Notes under the pieces: generated by a model
What the model saw: only the letters and a program-made list of their open reading frames with translations
Told to the model about the DNA's origin: nothing
Database searches by the model: none
Position numbers and translations under genes: made by a program
NCBI GenBank assembly: GCA_946186175.1
Contig: CAMHMG010000070.1
Coordinates: forward strand, 1 to 12,619
Direction of reading: 5' to 3'
Length of the DNA stretch: 12,619 bases
From: an uncultured Clostridia bacterium
GTDB taxonomy: Bacteria; Bacillota; Clostridia; Lachnospirales; Lachnospiraceae
In this document: positions 6,548 through 12,609 of the stretch, piece by piece
Numbering within the stretch: the stretch's first letter is position 1
Layout of the letters: each line of letters starts with the position of its first letter

Positions 6548-7993
6548 TTAATTTGTAATAAATATATTCTCAAGATCTTTCGATGTAAGAGTCATTAATT
6601 GCTCTGGAGAAGATATATTTTCTGTCAATAATCTATTAGCCTGAGCGGAAATGGCTGCATCAAGGAAGTTCCTCATATCTCTGGCATTTCCAAAATATTT
6701 GTCGGTATTTTCAACGTACCTTTCAAGTTCTGCTTTAAGAAAGTCAGTGGCATCAGAAGATAACTCATAGTCAAGTCCCTTGCAGAATCTGCAAAATACT
6801 GCAAATAATTCTTCGGTGTTATAGTCAGGGAAGTGTATCGTTTTTTGAAAACGGGATTTGAGTCCCGGGTTAGCTTCAATGAAATCTTCCATTTCTTTAG
6901 GATATCCGGCAACAATAACAATTAGGTCATCACGATTGTCTTCCATACCTTTGACTAAGGTGTCAATTGCTTCCTGACCGAAATCACCGTTGTTTCCCTC
7001 TGCTACAAGAGAATAAGCTTCATCGATAAACAGAACACCGCCTTTGGCGCGCTCAATAACTTCGCTGACTTTAATGGCAGTCTGCCCCATATATCCTGCA
7101 ACCAGACCTGAACGGTCAACCTCAACCATATGTCCCTTTGATAAAATACCCAAAGAGCAGTATATCTGAGAGAGTAATCTGGCTACAGTAGTTTTACCTG
7201 TACCCGGATTACCGGTAAATACAAAATGTTTTGTAACAGGAGGTGCTTTGAGACCGTGCTGCTGCCTCATTTCAATTATTTTTAACAGATTGATAAGATT
7301 TCTGACCTCTTCTTTAACGCTTGTAAGACCGATAAGGCTGTCTAATTCATTAAGCAGAGAATCAAGATCATCGATTGTTTTATCTCCGCCTGATACGGTG
7401 CCAATAAACGGTATGTCGGATTCTTCTTTGACTGTATCTTCTTTGGTTTTTAATTTGAATGGAATACTGTCAGGTCGATTAGGCTTATTGCCGCCGCTTT
7501 TGACATAAGAACGGACATTGCTTTCGAGCATGAAACGGTATCTTGTAAGTTGATTGACTTCAATGTTGTCCATATGTTTACTGCTTGAAAGAAAATCTTC
7601 TCCGACAGCCTGAAAGACAAGAAGATAAAGATTCTTGAGATCGTAGTACTTACCCTGATGAATGATTTCTTCGTTATTTGCATAGTCCAAAAAAGGCTTC
7701 ATAGATGCAGGCGGCGTGTTGAGAAAATCGTCTCTTATCATTTTACTGCGTACTGCAAACCCTTTCAGTGTTTCGTAGTCGAAAGTGTATCCTAAGGATT
7801 TGTTGATATAGCGAATCTCATCCTTGGCGATAACATGATCTGCCAAAGTAATAAAAATGAGAAAATCACGTAGATCTGCACGTAACATTTCTTTGACACT
7901 TTCGTTGCTTAAAGATGTTTTCATCATGTGTTTGTCAATTTGCTCTGCAATTTCCATGGCTGAATTAAAAATTATTTTTGTTTCATTATCCAT
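6548..7993 (-). CDS. AAA+ ATPase of the CbbX/SpoVK type with TerB-like N-terminal half
   Basis: A 481-residue protein in two parts. Residues about 1-150 are helical and contain LADHVIAKDEIRYINKSLGY, which resembles the acidic-helix pattern of TerB (tellurite-resistance-type) domains. After a linker, residues about 205-478 form an AAA+ module of the CbbX/SpoVK/EccA kind. It has Walker A GNPGTGKTT (261-269), pore loop GYMGQT (300-305), Walker B VLFIDEA (Asp324-Glu325), sensor 1 in DLIVIVAGYP, and arginine-finger segment PGLKSRF. Such proteins form hexamers that remodel partner proteins. The partner here is unknown, and no RuBisCO or ESX gene is nearby. AGGAGT (7999-8004 on +) precedes ATG 7993, and a promoter lies just upstream. 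SpoVK is a tempting name, but the N-terminal half argues against a simple orthologue. No signal peptide or membrane segment is seen. Confidence 0.88.
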   Translation of the reverse strand: MDNETKIIFNSAMEIAEQIDKHMMKTSLSNESVKEMLRADLRDFLIFITLADHVIAKDEIRYINKSLGYTFDYETLKGFAVRSKMIRDDFLNTPPASMKPFLDYANNEEIIHQGKYYDLKNLYLLVFQAVGEDFLSSSKHMDNIEVNQLTRYRFMLESNVRSYVKSGGNKPNRPDSIPFKLKTKEDTVKEESDIPFIGTVSGGDKTIDDLDSLLNELDSLIGLTSVKEEVRNLINLLKIIEMRQQHGLKAPPVTKHFVFTGNPGTGKTTVARLLSQIYCSLGILSKGHMVEVDRSGLVAGYMGQTAIKVSEVIERAKGGVLFIDEAYSLVAEGNNGDFGQEAIDTLVKGMEDNRDDLIVIVAGYPKEMEDFIEANPGLKSRFQKTIHFPDYNTEELFAVFCRFCKGLDYELSSDATDFLKAELERYVENTDKYFGNARDMRNFLDAAISAQANRLLTENISSPEQLMTLTSKDLENIFITN

Positions 7994-8014
7994 TAGGGAC
8001 TCCTTTATGTATAT

Positions 8015-8043
8015 ATTGTCATATCACATTATATGGGTGTCAA
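8015..8043 (-). promoter_or_regulatory. Promoter of the AAA+ ATPase gene
   Basis: On the - strand: -35 TTGACA (8038-8043, full consensus), 17-nt spacer, -10 GACAAT (8015-8020, 4/6). Transcription would start near 8008 and give a leader of about 15 nt that just includes the ribosome-binding site. Confidence 0.55.
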
Positions 8044-8098
8044 AAATATATTTTGCCACTCAACGATATAAGATAAATGAAATAATTCTCTGCCTGTT

Positions 8099-8146
8099 TC
8101 ACGTCGCCTATCGGCTCCGTGTTTTCGTCTTCGTTCCACTACGGTC
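8099..8146 (+). repeat. Dispersed repeat, conserved block, copy 2
   Basis: 48 nt aligned without gaps to the - strand of 3955-4002 (40/48). A third, truncated copy follows at 8237-8262. Inside the block, CCGT (8117-8120) can pair with ACGG (8141-8144), and CGCC (8105-8108) with GGCG (8147-8150), across a loop that contains TCTTCG. Confidence 0.8.
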
Positions 8147-8182
8147 GGCGCAGAACCAATGTCCACCGGACATTGTGCGCCG
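8146..8182. repeat. Long hairpin within the repeat element
   Basis: CGGCGCA (8146-8152) pairs with TGCGCCG (8176-8182), and CAATGTCC (8157-8164) with GGACATTG (8168-8175). The only interruptions are a GAAC bulge and a 3-nt ACC loop. That is 15 bp of GC-rich pairing. The structure is absent from the second tandem unit and from the 4-kb copy. Confidence 0.75.
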
Positions 8183-8226
8183 CAAAAGTGCTGATTTACC
8201 ATGCAAGCATGAAATCAACACCTTTG
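8183..8226 (+). repeat. Stem-loop next to conserved block, copy 2a
   Basis: CAAAAGTGCTGATTT (8183-8197) pairs with AAATCAACACCTTTG (8212-8226) over 15 positions, 13 Watson-Crick. The apex contains ATGC-AA-GCAT, a small inner stem. It is followed after 2 nt by CACTTA and the second block. Its stem sequence differs from that of the 4-kb copy although it holds the same position. Confidence 0.75.
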
Positions 8227-8268
8227 CTCACTTATTTCACGTCGCCTATCGGCTCCGTGTTTCGTTCG

Positions 8269-8312
8269 CAAAAGTGCTGATTTACCATGCAAGCATGAAA
8301 TCAACACCTTTG
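8269..8312 (+). repeat. Stem-loop, copy 2b (tandem duplicate)
   Basis: Identical in sequence to 8183-8226, including both arms and the ATGC-AA-GCAT apex. It is followed by CTCACTTATTTCAT but not by another block, so the array ends here. Confidence 0.8.
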
Positions 8313-8392
8313 CTCACTTATTTCATAATATCAGAAATATATAGTAATATCAATATTATAACTTGTAAAAATGTGTCTTGAAAATATGTATA

Positions 8393-8398
8393 TATAAT
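8393..8398 (+). promoter_or_regulatory. Possible -10 box for yebC
   Basis: TATAAT at 8393-8398 in the AT-rich leader of yebC, 57 nt before the start codon. No good -35 lies at 16-18 nt, so the assignment rests on the -10 alone. Confidence 0.35.
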
Positions 8399-8454
8399 GG
8401 TAAAATATGCCTTGTTGATTTTTGATAGTAGAGGAAATATAAAGGAGAATCACT

Positions 8455-9183
8455 ATGTCAGGACATTCAAAGTTTGCGAATATTAAGCACAAGAAAGAGA
8501 AAAATGATGCAGCAAAAGGAAAGATTTTTACTATAATCGGTCGCGAGATTGCGGTTGCTGTTAAAGAGGGAGGACCTGATCCTAATAACAACTCGAAATT
8601 GCGTGATGTTATCGCTAAAGCTAAGGCCAACAATATGCCTAATGATACGATTGAACGTGGTATCAAGAAAGCTGCGGGAGATGCTAATTCTGTTAATTAT
8701 GTTTCTATTACATATGAAGGATACGGACCTAACGGAACAGCTATAATAGTTGATGCTCTTACAGATAATAAGAACAGAACAGCTTCTAATGTTAGAAATG
8801 CATTTACCAAGGGCGGTGGAAATGTCGGAACTACCGGATGTGTGTCTTTCATGTTTGACCAGAAGGGACAGATCATTATTGATAAAGAAGAATGTGACAT
8901 GGATGCAGACGACCTTATGATGATCGCGCTTGATGCAGGAGCAGAGGACTTTGCAGAAGAAGAGGACAGCTTTGAAATCCTTACAGCACCGGATGATTTC
9001 TCGGCAGTAAGAGAAGCGCTTGAAGGACAGTCAATCCCTATGGCTTCTGCAGAGGTTACTATGGTACCTCAGAATTATGTTGAACTTACAAGTGATGAGG
9101 ATATCAAGAAGATGAACAAGATACTTGATCTGCTTGACGAGGATGACGATGTTCAGGCAGTTTATCATAACTGGGATGAATAA
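8455..9183 (+). CDS. YebC/PmpR-family protein (TACO1-like)
   Basis: A conserved cytosolic protein of 242 residues, the standard length. Members have been described as DNA-binding regulators (PmpR) and as translation factors that help ribosomes through difficult motifs (YebC/TACO1); which applies here cannot be told from sequence. The signature N-terminus MSGHSKFANIKHKKEKNDAAKGK is slightly varied, with Phe7 where Trp is usual. NNSKLRDVIAKAKANNMPNDTIERGIKKA and YEGYGPNGTAIIV follow, as do NVGTTGCVSFMFDQKG and an acidic C-terminal half. AAAGGAG (8441-8447) lies 7 nt before the ATG. It stands alone, with a repeat element upstream and a good terminator downstream. Confidence 0.95.
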   Translation: MSGHSKFANIKHKKEKNDAAKGKIFTIIGREIAVAVKEGGPDPNNNSKLRDVIAKAKANNMPNDTIERGIKKAAGDANSVNYVSITYEGYGPNGTAIIVDALTDNKNRTASNVRNAFTKGGGNVGTTGCVSFMFDQKGQIIIDKEECDMDADDLMMIALDAGAEDFAEEEDSFEILTAPDDFSAVREALEGQSIPMASAEVTMVPQNYVELTSDEDIKKMNKILDLLDEDDDVQAVYHNWDE

Positions 9184-9200
9184 TTATTAAATGACTGATT

Positions 9201-9234
9201 AAGGCAGCGGGATCTAAGGTCCCGCTGTCTTTTC
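9201..9234 (+). terminator. Terminator after yebC
   Basis: CAGCGGGA (9205-9212) pairs with TCCCGCTG (9220-9227). The stem extends outward through AAGG/TCTT with one G-U pair, giving 12 bp and a 7-nt loop, and TTTT follows. It is a standard intrinsic terminator 17 nt past the stop codon. Confidence 0.88.
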
Positions 9235-9343
9235 GGATATAATGATACAGAGGAAGACAGAAAATACAAAATGCGTGAAAAAGTAGCATGCTTAGATATA
9301 CAATATATTAACTTGAAACATAAACTATGTTGGGATGATAAAA

Positions 9344-10000
9344 ATGATTTTGAAGAATATTGATACAATTATATTTGATATGGACGGTACGGTACTTAAT
9401 ACATTGGATGATCTGACCGATTCGGTTAATTACGTTATGCACAGGTTCAATATGCCGACACATAGTACCGAGGATTATCGAAGGTATTTTGGCAACGGGA
9501 TCCGGTATGCATTAAAATGTGCGGTACCTGAAGGAACATCGGATTCTGTGATTGATGAAATGCTGCCTGTTTTTAAGGAACATTATGATAAGCACTGCCT
9601 TGACAAGACAAGACCGTATGACGGGATTACAGAGCTTATGAGTGGGCTCAAAAAGAGGGGATACAAGATGGCTATTGTATCCAACAAGATTGATTCAGCG
9701 GTAAAGGAGCTTAACGACAGGTTTTTCTCTGAATATGTCGATGTGGCAATCGGAGAAAGAGAAGGAATTAAAAGAAAACCGGCACCTGATACAGTGAACG
9801 CTGCATTAAATGAGCTTGGAAGCGATAAAGAAACCTCAGTATATATCGGTGATTCCGAGGTGGATTATCAGACAGCGGTTAATTCGGGTATTCCCTGTAT
9901 TTCGGTTCTTTGGGGATTTCGTGATAAAGATTTTCTTGTTGATGCAGGCGCAGAACTTTTTGCGGAAACACCAAAGGAGGTATTGGATATACTGATATAG
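9344..10000 (+). CDS. HAD-superfamily phosphatase, Gph/phosphoglycolate-phosphatase-like
   Basis: Hydrolyses a small phosphate ester through an aspartyl-phosphate. The 218 residues fit the Gph/PGP branch with a helical cap. Motif I is FDMDGTVLNTL (nucleophile Asp12, acid-base Asp14), motif II is IVSNK, motif III the Lys in KRKPAPDTV, and motif IV YIGDSEVDYQTA. The cap lies between motifs I and II. I chose ATG 9344 because the weak GGGA (9332-9335) is about 8 nt upstream. ATG 9335 would add 3 residues but overlaps that site. It follows the yebC terminator and has no clear promoter. Substrate is not deducible; members act on phosphoglycolate, pyrophosphate or sugar phosphates. Confidence 0.9.
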   Translation: MILKNIDTIIFDMDGTVLNTLDDLTDSVNYVMHRFNMPTHSTEDYRRYFGNGIRYALKCAVPEGTSDSVIDEMLPVFKEHYDKHCLDKTRPYDGITELMSGLKKRGYKMAIVSNKIDSAVKELNDRFFSEYVDVAIGEREGIKRKPAPDTVNAALNELGSDKETSVYIGDSEVDYQTAVNSGIPCISVLWGFRDKDFLVDAGAELFAETPKEVLDILI

Positions 10001-10119
10001 CAGCGTAGGAGAAGTGCTTGCAATTATTGATGAAGATGTGGATTATGAGCTGCATGAATAGGGCACACCAATTTATAGTCTATTAACATAAGTCCTAATA
10101 CAATATAGTAATTTAATAC

Positions 10120-10148
10120 TTGAAAATGAAATAGTATAATGCTATAAT
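10120..10148 (+). promoter_or_regulatory. Promoter of the DUF4143 ATPase gene
   Basis: -35 TTGAAA (10120-10125), 17-nt spacer, -10 TATAAT (10143-10148): a near-consensus sigma-A promoter. Transcription should begin near 10155. The -10 box overlaps the 5' arm of the terminator at 10146-10189. Confidence 0.8.
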
Positions 10149-10189
10149 ACGACTGATTCGGAATTGAATTAAGAATTAGTCGTATTTTT
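10146..10189 (+). terminator. Terminator overlapping the promoter of the DUF4143 ATPase gene
   Basis: AATACGACTGATTC (10146-10159) pairs with GAATTAGTCGTATT (10173-10186) over 14 bp with one G-U pair. A 13-nt loop lies between the arms and the run of five T ends at 10189. The 5' arm begins inside the -10 box, so transcripts from this promoter (start near 10155) lack most of it and should escape. Transcripts reading in from the HAD gene carry the whole hairpin and should stop. Confidence 0.75.
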
Positions 10190-10206
10190 GTGAAGGTGTG
10201 GTTATT

Positions 10207-11466
10207 GTGGAATATATTAAAAGAACGATTGAAGATGTGGTAGTTCTTTCATCGAAAACTTTCAAATGTGTACTTGTTACCGGCGCACGTCAGACCGGCA
10301 AGTCGACATTAATTAGACATTTATGCTCAGAAATAAAAGAGGTTTCATTTGATGATCCTTTTATTGAGGAGCAGGCAAAGGATAATCCGGAAATGTTCAT
10401 GTCATTAAATGAGCCTCCTGTGTTTTTTGATGAGATTCAATATGTGCCTTCTTTGTTCAGATATATAAAGCAATCCTGTGATAATAATGAAGAGAAAGGA
10501 TTGTTTTATCTTTCCGGTTCACAGCCCTTTAAACTTATGGAATCTGTATCTGATTCTCTTGCCGGACGGGCGGCGATTATTGAACTATCTCCCTTTTCGC
10601 TTAGGGAGATAATGAAGAGCAGTTTTGCGAGACCATTTCTTCCTACAATGGAATATGTCAAGGAGAGAAATAAGGAAGCGGTAAAGCCTGATAATATATG
10701 GAAAACTATACATCGGGGAGGATATCCTGAAATGCAGGATCCGGATATGGATTGGGCAATGTTTTTTTCAAGCTATGTAAAAACATATTTAGAACGAGAT
10801 GTAAGAGAGTTGACTGCAGTTCAGGATTTGGATGCATTTCGCAGATTCATGGTAGCATGTGCTGCCAGAACAGGTCAGATGCTTAATTATTCCAATATAG
10901 CGGATGAAGTTGGCAAGGACGCTAATACAATTAAAAATTGGATTTCTATCTTGGAGGCATCTGGAATAGTATATATTTTGGAACCGTACTCCAATACTGC
11001 ATTAAAACGGGTAATCAAAACACCCAAATTATATTTTAGGGATACGGGACTGGCTGCATATCTTACAAGATGGATTACTTACGAAACCTTAGCTGTTGGG
11101 GCAATGAGCGGTGCTTTTTTTGAAACATTTGTTATTTCCGAAATATTAAAAAGTTATTCCAACGTAGGTTTGGATTACAGATATTTTGTTTCGTATTATA
11201 GGGGAAAAGATAAGAAAAGGATAAAAAAAGATGGGATAGAATCATGGGAGGAAGCGGAAATAGATTTTATTATAGAGCAGGATGGGGTGTTGTATCCTAT
11301 TGAAATAAAACAAAGTGATAAAGTAACTGCTGACATGACATCAGCATTTCAAGTGTTAGATAAAATTCCTGAAAAAAAGAGAGGGACAGGAGCGGTAGTG
11401 TGTATGTGTTCAATGCCGGGTGCCCTTAGAGAAAATGTGCTTCAAATCCCATATTGGTATATTTGA
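10207..11466 (+). CDS. AAA ATPase with DUF4143 domain and nuclease-like C-terminus
   Basis: A 419-residue member of the AAA_14/DUF4143 family, common in Clostridia, Bacteroides and archaea and usually carried on accessory DNA; its role is not established. The N-terminal P-loop domain has Walker A GARQTGKST (about 26-34), Walker B VFFDEIQ (Asp75-Glu76) and sensor 1 YLSGSQ. The middle (about 185-300) is DUF4143, with YVKTYLERDVREL and a winged-helix stretch NYSNIADEVGKDANTIKNWI, then KLYFRDTGLAAYL. The C-terminus keeps EIDFIIEQDGVLYPIEIKQ (Asp353, Glu366, Lys368), the D...ExK pattern of PD-(D/E)XK nucleases. I prefer GTG 10207, since GAAGG (10192-10196) is 10 nt upstream; GTG 10198 would be too close. 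It has its own promoter, and the decayed transposase downstream supports an accessory origin. Confidence 0.9.
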   Translation: MEYIKRTIEDVVVLSSKTFKCVLVTGARQTGKSTLIRHLCSEIKEVSFDDPFIEEQAKDNPEMFMSLNEPPVFFDEIQYVPSLFRYIKQSCDNNEEKGLFYLSGSQPFKLMESVSDSLAGRAAIIELSPFSLREIMKSSFARPFLPTMEYVKERNKEAVKPDNIWKTIHRGGYPEMQDPDMDWAMFFSSYVKTYLERDVRELTAVQDLDAFRRFMVACAARTGQMLNYSNIADEVGKDANTIKNWISILEASGIVYILEPYSNTALKRVIKTPKLYFRDTGLAAYLTRWITYETLAVGAMSGAFFETFVISEILKSYSNVGLDYRYFVSYYRGKDKKRIKKDGIESWEEAEIDFIIEQDGVLYPIEIKQSDKVTADMTSAFQVLDKIPEKKRGTGAVVCMCSMPGALRENVLQIPYWYI

Positions 11467-11528
11467 TGTTATAAGCTGTAATACGTCAAGAGGCGGTATA
11501 AGTACTTTCAATTATTTCAAAAAAATAT

Positions 11529-11780
11529 TCAATACCGAAGGATACGCTGTATCTGCTGGCGTGTACGGTATTTATTATCCAGGTCTATGTCAAATACCAT
11601 CCCTGTCTTTTCCAGTATTTCATCATAATAAGTGAACTGGTAAGTGTTAGCATATATCGGAATGCAGTTGTAACTTTTCAGGGAGTTAATAATACGACCT
11701 ACCGGAAAACTGTTATCAAGCTTTGCTTGTAAAAGCCTTATAAGAATCAGTGCGGTAAAACATGTTACAAAGTGTGCATG
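11529..11780 (-). pseudogene. C-terminal remnant of a DDE transposase (IS1634/IS4-like)
   Basis: On the - strand an 83-codon open frame without a start codon ends at TGA 11529-11531. It reads HAHFVTCFTALILIRLLQAK, then NSFPVGRIINSLKS, then YQFTYYDEILEKTGMVFDID, and ends in QIQRILRY. The AHFxTCFxALxxxRLLxxKL pattern is how I remember the C-terminus of IS1634-type transposases (IAHFLTCFxALLIxRLLE). The following YY-DEIL...G.DF...KY also fits. A TAG (11781-11783) sits directly in front in the same frame. Further upstream the frame is open for a while, but I do not recognise it as transposase. About 80% of the gene is missing, so it is a dead fragment. The family call is from memory of consensus, not a search. 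Confidence 0.7.
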
Positions 11781-11867
11781 CTATGTAGGTTCAAATTGTG
11801 TATATAAGACAATTTCTATTGAAAAAGTGGAAAAAAGTTTATAGATATGTATATGCATAATAATCAA

Positions 11868-11896
11868 TTGACATTCATATAATATAATGGTACAAT
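11868..11896 (+). promoter_or_regulatory. Promoter of the toxin-antitoxin operon
   Basis: -35 TTGACA (11868-11873, full consensus), 17-nt spacer, -10 TACAAT (11891-11896, 5/6). Transcription should start near 11903, inside the operator palindrome. Confidence 0.82.
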
Positions 11897-11919
11897 ATAT
11901 TGTACAAATAATTGGACAA
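11888..11919 (+). promoter_or_regulatory. Operator of the toxin-antitoxin operon
   Basis: A perfect 16-bp palindrome GTACAATATATTGTAC (11890-11905) covers the -10 box. Within and after it, an 8-nt motif recurs three times at exact 12-nt steps: TGGTACAA (11888), TTGTACAA (11900) and TTGGACAA (11912). The TGTACA core (11901-11906) is the core known for YefM operators in E. coli, so antitoxin autorepression here is likely. Confidence 0.72.
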
Positions 11920-11937
11920 TGAATGGAGGCGATTATA

Positions 11938-12195
11938 ATGGTTGCAGTTAATTATTCAACAGTAAGAAATAATTTAAAAGATTATTTTGATAAAGCTACA
12001 GATCAACAGGAAACAGTAATTGTTACTAGAAAAGATGAGAAAAATATAGTAATTCTTAGCTTGGAAAGATTTAATCAGCTTGAAAAGATGGCACGTAATG
12101 CAGAGTATCTTGCTATGGTTGACAGAAGTTTAGCACAATTGCAGGCTGGTAAAGGTCAACAACATGATTTGATAGAGGAGAAAGATGATGAATAA
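11938..12195 (+). CDS. Antitoxin, Phd/YefM family
   Basis: An 85-residue antitoxin that should bind and neutralise the YoeB toxin encoded next and repress the operon. The N-terminal Phd/YefM fold is clear: VNYSTVRNNLKDYFDKATDQ, then ETVIVTRKDEKNIVILSLERFNQLE. The C-terminal part (about 55-85) is hydrophilic and acidic, as expected for the flexible toxin-binding tail. I chose ATG 11938 because GGAGG (11925-11929) lies 8 nt upstream; an ATG at 11923 would precede its own ribosome-binding site. Its 3' end overlaps the toxin gene by 8 nt, a sign of translational coupling. The promoter and a YefM-like operator lie directly upstream. Confidence 0.93.
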   Translation: MVAVNYSTVRNNLKDYFDKATDQQETVIVTRKDEKNIVILSLERFNQLEKMARNAEYLAMVDRSLAQLQAGKGQQHDLIEEKDDE

Positions 12196-12448
12196 GTTAT
12201 GGTCAGACCGTGCATGGGATGATTATCTATACTGGCAGTCACAAGACAAGAAAACTCTAAAACGTATCAATCAGTTGGTTAAGGATATTGAGAGAAACGG
12301 CTTATCTGAAGGTATAGGGAAGCCTGAACCATTAAGACATAGAAAAGCATGGAGTAGAAGGATTGACGAAACCAACAGGCTTTTATATGATATGGATGCT
12401 GATGGTAATTTATGGATTATTGCGTGCAGAGGACATTATGAGGATTAA
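12188..12448 (+). CDS. yoeB: Toxin YoeB, ribosome-dependent mRNA endonuclease
   Basis: Cleaves mRNA in the ribosomal A site when the antitoxin is lost. The 86-residue product aligns almost throughout with E. coli YoeB (84 residues): WSDRAWDDYLYWQSQDKK, GKPEPLRHRKAWSRRID and a C-terminal ACRGHYED. The catalytic set is kept: Glu47 (E. coli Glu46), Arg64 (Arg65), His83 and Tyr84, so the toxin looks active. Two in-frame ATGs (12185 and 12188) fit; AGGAG (12176-12180) favours 12188 by spacing (7 nt). The ribosome-binding site and start lie within the antitoxin gene, so both products come from one mRNA. A terminator follows about 90 nt downstream. Confidence 0.95.
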   Translation: MNKLWSDRAWDDYLYWQSQDKKTLKRINQLVKDIERNGLSEGIGKPEPLRHRKAWSRRIDETNRLLYDMDADGNLWIIACRGHYED

Positions 12449-12536
12449 TTATTGGGTATTCTAATATTAAAATTATATTGAAATATAAAAACGGTAGGTA
12501 TGGTAAAGTATAGACCATATTTGAATAGTAATTTAT

Positions 12537-12567
12537 AAAACGTCCGATATAATTCGGGCGTTTTTAT
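12537..12567 (+). terminator. Terminator of the toxin-antitoxin operon
   Basis: AAAACGTCCGA (12537-12547) pairs with TCGGGCGTTTT (12554-12564) over 11 bp with one G-U pair and a 6-nt loop. The T-run continues as TATTTTTG. A typical intrinsic terminator. Confidence 0.9.
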
Positions 12568-12592
12568 TTTTGTATCAGCAAGAAAAATAAAC

Positions 12593-12609
12593 CACCTGCT
12601 ATGCAGGTG
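12593..12609. repeat. Hairpin at the right window edge
   Basis: CACCTGC (12593-12599) pairs perfectly with GCAGGTG (12603-12609) around a 3-nt TAT loop. It follows an A-rich run and is cut off soon after by the window end. A small perfect hairpin in this setting resembles the subterminal hairpins of IS200/IS605-type elements, but no transposase is in view. Confidence 0.4.

Larger units (their letters stand above)
8075..8332. repeat. Compound tandem repeat element between the AAA+ gene and yebC
   Basis: A gene-free stretch that is visibly more GC-rich than its flanks. Order: block (8099-8146), long hairpin (8146-8182), stem-loop (8183-8226), CACTTA, truncated block (8237-8262), second stem-loop (8269-8312), CACTTATTTCAT. 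Bases 8097-8124 recur at 8235-8262 (period 138). Bases 8180-8239 recur at 8266-8325 (period 86, 60 nt identical). The second unit therefore has a net 52-nt deletion. A 9-nt inverted repeat, ATGAAATAA (8077-8085) and TTATTTCAT (8318-8326), flanks the element. No transposase is encoded, so if mobile it would have to be moved in trans. The + frame open across it (7857-8381) is probably spurious. Confidence 0.8.
11467..11937. other. Gene-free interval with transposase remnant and toxin-antitoxin promoter
   Basis: No intact gene. It holds a decayed - strand transposase tail (11529-11780), AT-rich DNA with a 7-bp hairpin (AAATTGT/ACAATTT, near 11793-11815), then the promoter and operator of the toxin-antitoxin operon. 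A + frame of 71 codons (11420-11635) overlaps the ATPase end and the remnant and is not credible. Confidence 0.65.

Noticed and set aside
8097..8325. CRISPR array
   Set aside because: Only two units, with periods of 138 and 86 nt. The repeated parts are long and there are no unique spacers or cas genes.
7857..8381. 174-codon + strand open frame across the start of the AAA+ gene and the repeat array
   Set aside because: Its first part is antisense to the AAA+ coding start and its second part is the tandem repeat; the protein repeats itself only because the DNA does.
8412..8443. Alternative yebC promoter (TTGATT, 17 nt, TATAAA)
   Set aside because: Transcription would start downstream of the ribosome-binding site at 8441-8447, so the message could not be translated normally.
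10014..10061. Tiny frame after the HAD gene: GTG at 10014, AGGAG just upstream, 15 codons ending in DEDVDYELHE
   Set aside because: It could be a gene remnant, but 15 residues cannot be assigned and the upstream frame does not extend it convincingly.
11420..11635. 71-codon + frame overlapping the end of the DUF4143 ATPase gene
   Set aside because: It overlaps the ATPase in another frame and lies opposite the transposase remnant; composition is not protein-like.
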